Shown here: positions 48,960-50,530 of the stretch, piece by piece
Layout: each line of letters opens with the position of its first letter
Numbering within the stretch: position 1 is the first letter of the stretch
DNA from: an uncultured Veillonellaceae bacterium
Lineage (GTDB): Bacteria; Bacillota; Negativicutes; Selenomonadales; Selenomonadaceae
NCBI GenBank assembly: GCA_902785705.1
Contig: CACZZN010000015.1
Coordinates: 1-50,530, forward strand
Direction of reading: 5' to 3'
Length of the DNA: 50,530 bases
Program-made: the position numbers and the translations under genes
The notes under the pieces: generated by a model
Databases searched by the model: none
What the model saw: the letters and a program-made list of their open reading frames with translations, nothing else
What the model was told of the DNA's origin: nothing

Positions 48960-50415
48960 GGAAGAATATCTCCTCGATGCAGCCGTTTATGCAATCAGTG
49001 CCTTCCTTGGCTTTCGATATTCGGAATGTTTCCTGCAGGGAAAATACACCAATCGGAAGAAAGGGATGTTTCTGTGGATTGTCGCTTTTGCCCTGACAAA
49101 AATGCTCTATGGGAATATGCCGGAATCCTATCATCCCTTCCCTGACCGTTTCGGGCACATCATCCCCAATTTTATCCTGTTTAGCACAATGCAGATGCTG
49201 TTTTTTGAAAAAAATACGCCGCGTCAGGCTTTCAGCGCCGCGAGTTTTGTCGTCGGATGGGAAATTTTGAGATTTGCGGCCAGTCCCTTGGCGCATGCCC
49301 TTTTCGGCATATGGGGCCCTTTTTGGGAATGGAGCATCAACGCCATTCTGGCGAATGGATTGCTGCCTGCGGAGTTCGTGATGGATTTCATGTCGGCTTC
49401 CAATCGGGTGGCGCTGTTCTCTGTCCTCACGATTTGCCGTGGGCTGCAGCTTGGCGTATTTTACCTTTACCTTAGGGCCATAATGCAAAACTTTGTCGAC
49501 ATGGATCACGATTTGAATGTGAGGGAACTATCCTTTCTGCTCATGCCGTGCGCTGCGATATTTTGCGTCGACCTTACCCTCAGGCTGATGGCCTATTCCG
49601 TGGATAACAGCGCCCTCATGCTTGTTTACGATCGTGTGCCGGAAACGGTGCTGCTCCTCCCTTTGGTGAGTTTGTTCCTTTTGGGTTTTGTCATATCATC
49701 GGTGATTTTATTCCGTGGGCTTATGGACGGAAAGGAAGAGGAAAGGAAACGCTTGCTCATCGAAAATCGTGTGGCAGAGGTACATGCACAGGTCATGGAA
49801 CTTGACCATATTTACCGTGACATGCGCGGGCTGAAACACGACCTTCGCGCGCACATGGCGAATATCGCAGCATTCGTGAACAATCGTTTGGGAAGGGATA
49901 GCGAGGGATTGTCTCCTTATTTGCAAGGAATGGAAGCTGTCATAGCCAAACTTGACTTTTCCGACAACACAGGGAATTACCTGACCGATGTCATTCTGCA
50001 TCAGTTCAGGCAGCAGGCCAAGGAGAAAAAGATTGATACGTATTTTGATTTCCACTATCCCCAAAACAATGCCTTTGATGTATATGATGTGAGCGTGATT
50101 CTGAACAATGCTCTGCAAAATGCAATTGAGGCAGCGGAGCGGGTGGAAGCGTCACCTTGTATTTCCCTTCGTTCATACACAAATGGGAATCTGTTCTTTT
50201 TGGAGGCGGAAAATGATTTTGACGGATTCCTCAAATGGGAACCCAATGCGGATATTCCGTCAACAACGAAACAGGACGAGGCATTGCACGGTATCGGTCT
50301 GTGCAATATCAGGCGTATTGCCGAAAAGTACCAAGGAGATATAGAAATTTGCATTACGGAAACAGGGCATCGCAAAAAATTCCAACTGACGGTAATGCTC
50401 TACCAAATCAGGTGA
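48952..50415 (+). CDS. GHKL-type sensor histidine kinase (AgrC-like)
   Basis: 487 residues. Several N-terminal membrane helices cover roughly residues 1-265 (LLPLVSLFLLGFVISSVILF is the last). The cytoplasmic part has the H-box GLKHDLRAHMANI, the N-box LNNALQNAIEAAE and the G-box GIGLCNIRRIAEKY. The form matches the AgrC/ComD class that senses peptides. No precursor peptide or processing gene is seen nearby. The stop lies 115 bases from the window end; that tail holds nothing I recognise. Confidence 0.9.
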   Translation: MYEEEYLLDAAVYAISAFLGFRYSECFLQGKYTNRKKGMFLWIVAFALTKMLYGNMPESYHPFPDRFGHIIPNFILFSTMQMLFFEKNTPRQAFSAASFVVGWEILRFAASPLAHALFGIWGPFWEWSINAILANGLLPAEFVMDFMSASNRVALFSVLTICRGLQLGVFYLYLRAIMQNFVDMDHDLNVRELSFLLMPCAAIFCVDLTLRLMAYSVDNSALMLVYDRVPETVLLLPLVSLFLLGFVISSVILFRGLMDGKEEERKRLLIENRVAEVHAQVMELDHIYRDMRGLKHDLRAHMANIAAFVNNRLGRDSEGLSPYLQGMEAVIAKLDFSDNTGNYLTDVILHQFRQQAKEKKIDTYFDFHYPQNNAFDVYDVSVILNNALQNAIEAAERVEASPCISLRSYTNGNLFFLEAENDFDGFLKWEPNADIPSTTKQDEALHGIGLCNIRRIAEKYQGDIEICITETGHRKKFQLTVMLYQIR

Positions 50416-50530
50416 ATGAATCAACACGACCTAAGGAATTCCCATGCCTCTGACGAGGCGCCACGATGAATGAAACAAGGCTGTACCAAGATGCCATAAT
50501 TTCGTGGTACAATGGGATTATACGGCTGAG

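Noticed and set aside
1..50530. CRISPR array
   Set aside because: No regularly spaced direct repeats with unique spacers and no cas genes were seen; the repeats present are few and palindromic.

Overview
The window looks like a chromosome of a Negativicute, most likely a Selenomonadaceae member (inferred). Reasons: the dnaG-rpoD-trmK-nif3 order typical of Firmicutes, combined with diderm machinery (a P-type conjugation system with a TrbG/VirB9-like outer-membrane part, and type IV pilus ATPases) and a separate sucrose uptake locus. No 16S rRNA is present, so the assignment rests on gene content only.

Bases 1 to about 20,110 are the right-hand part of an integrative conjugative element (ICE) that continues past the left edge. 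On the minus strand lies a conjugation operon (traF, three PilN/PilO/PilP-like membrane proteins, trbF, trbG, trbI, traG, trbB). It is followed by a cargo and non-coding patch (PadR remnant, frameshifted double-glycine bacteriocin-like precursor, structured non-coding DNA, ssb). Then come maintenance genes (M23 peptidase, parB, parA, XRE regulator, winged-helix replication-like protein), a divergent XRE switch with repeated operators, and a large serine recombinase. The recombinase ORF runs without a stop into the 3' end of host comM/yifB, so comM is the integration target and the junction is visible near 20,110. VirB4, VirB6, the pilin and the relaxase are absent here and should lie left of the window.

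Bases 20,585 to 32,917 are host core genes: a P-loop kinase, dnaG, rpoD, an HD-GYP response regulator, trmK, nif3, radA, a D-Ala-D-Ala carboxypeptidase, tRNA-Leu(UAG), a secreted protein and uvrC. A 147-bp inverted-repeat element overlaps the uvrC stop. It is followed by a sucrose locus (LacI repressor, tandem operators, GH32 hydrolase, CscB-like permease and a decayed second GH32). From 37,812 come a PHP phosphoesterase, rubredoxin, malate dehydrogenase, tadA, type IV pilus genes pilB-pilT-pilC, convergent hypF, and a LytTR/GHKL two-component pair that ends near the right edge.

The least explained signals are: a structured repeat in the 5' regions of trmK (two tandem copies), pilC and the LytTR regulator, with paired changes in its stems; an XRE operator shared by the immunity-type switch and the parA promoter; the PilNOP-like set inside a conjugation operon; the coiled-coil insertion in TraG; and the phase-variation-like G tract in the bacteriocin-like precursor.
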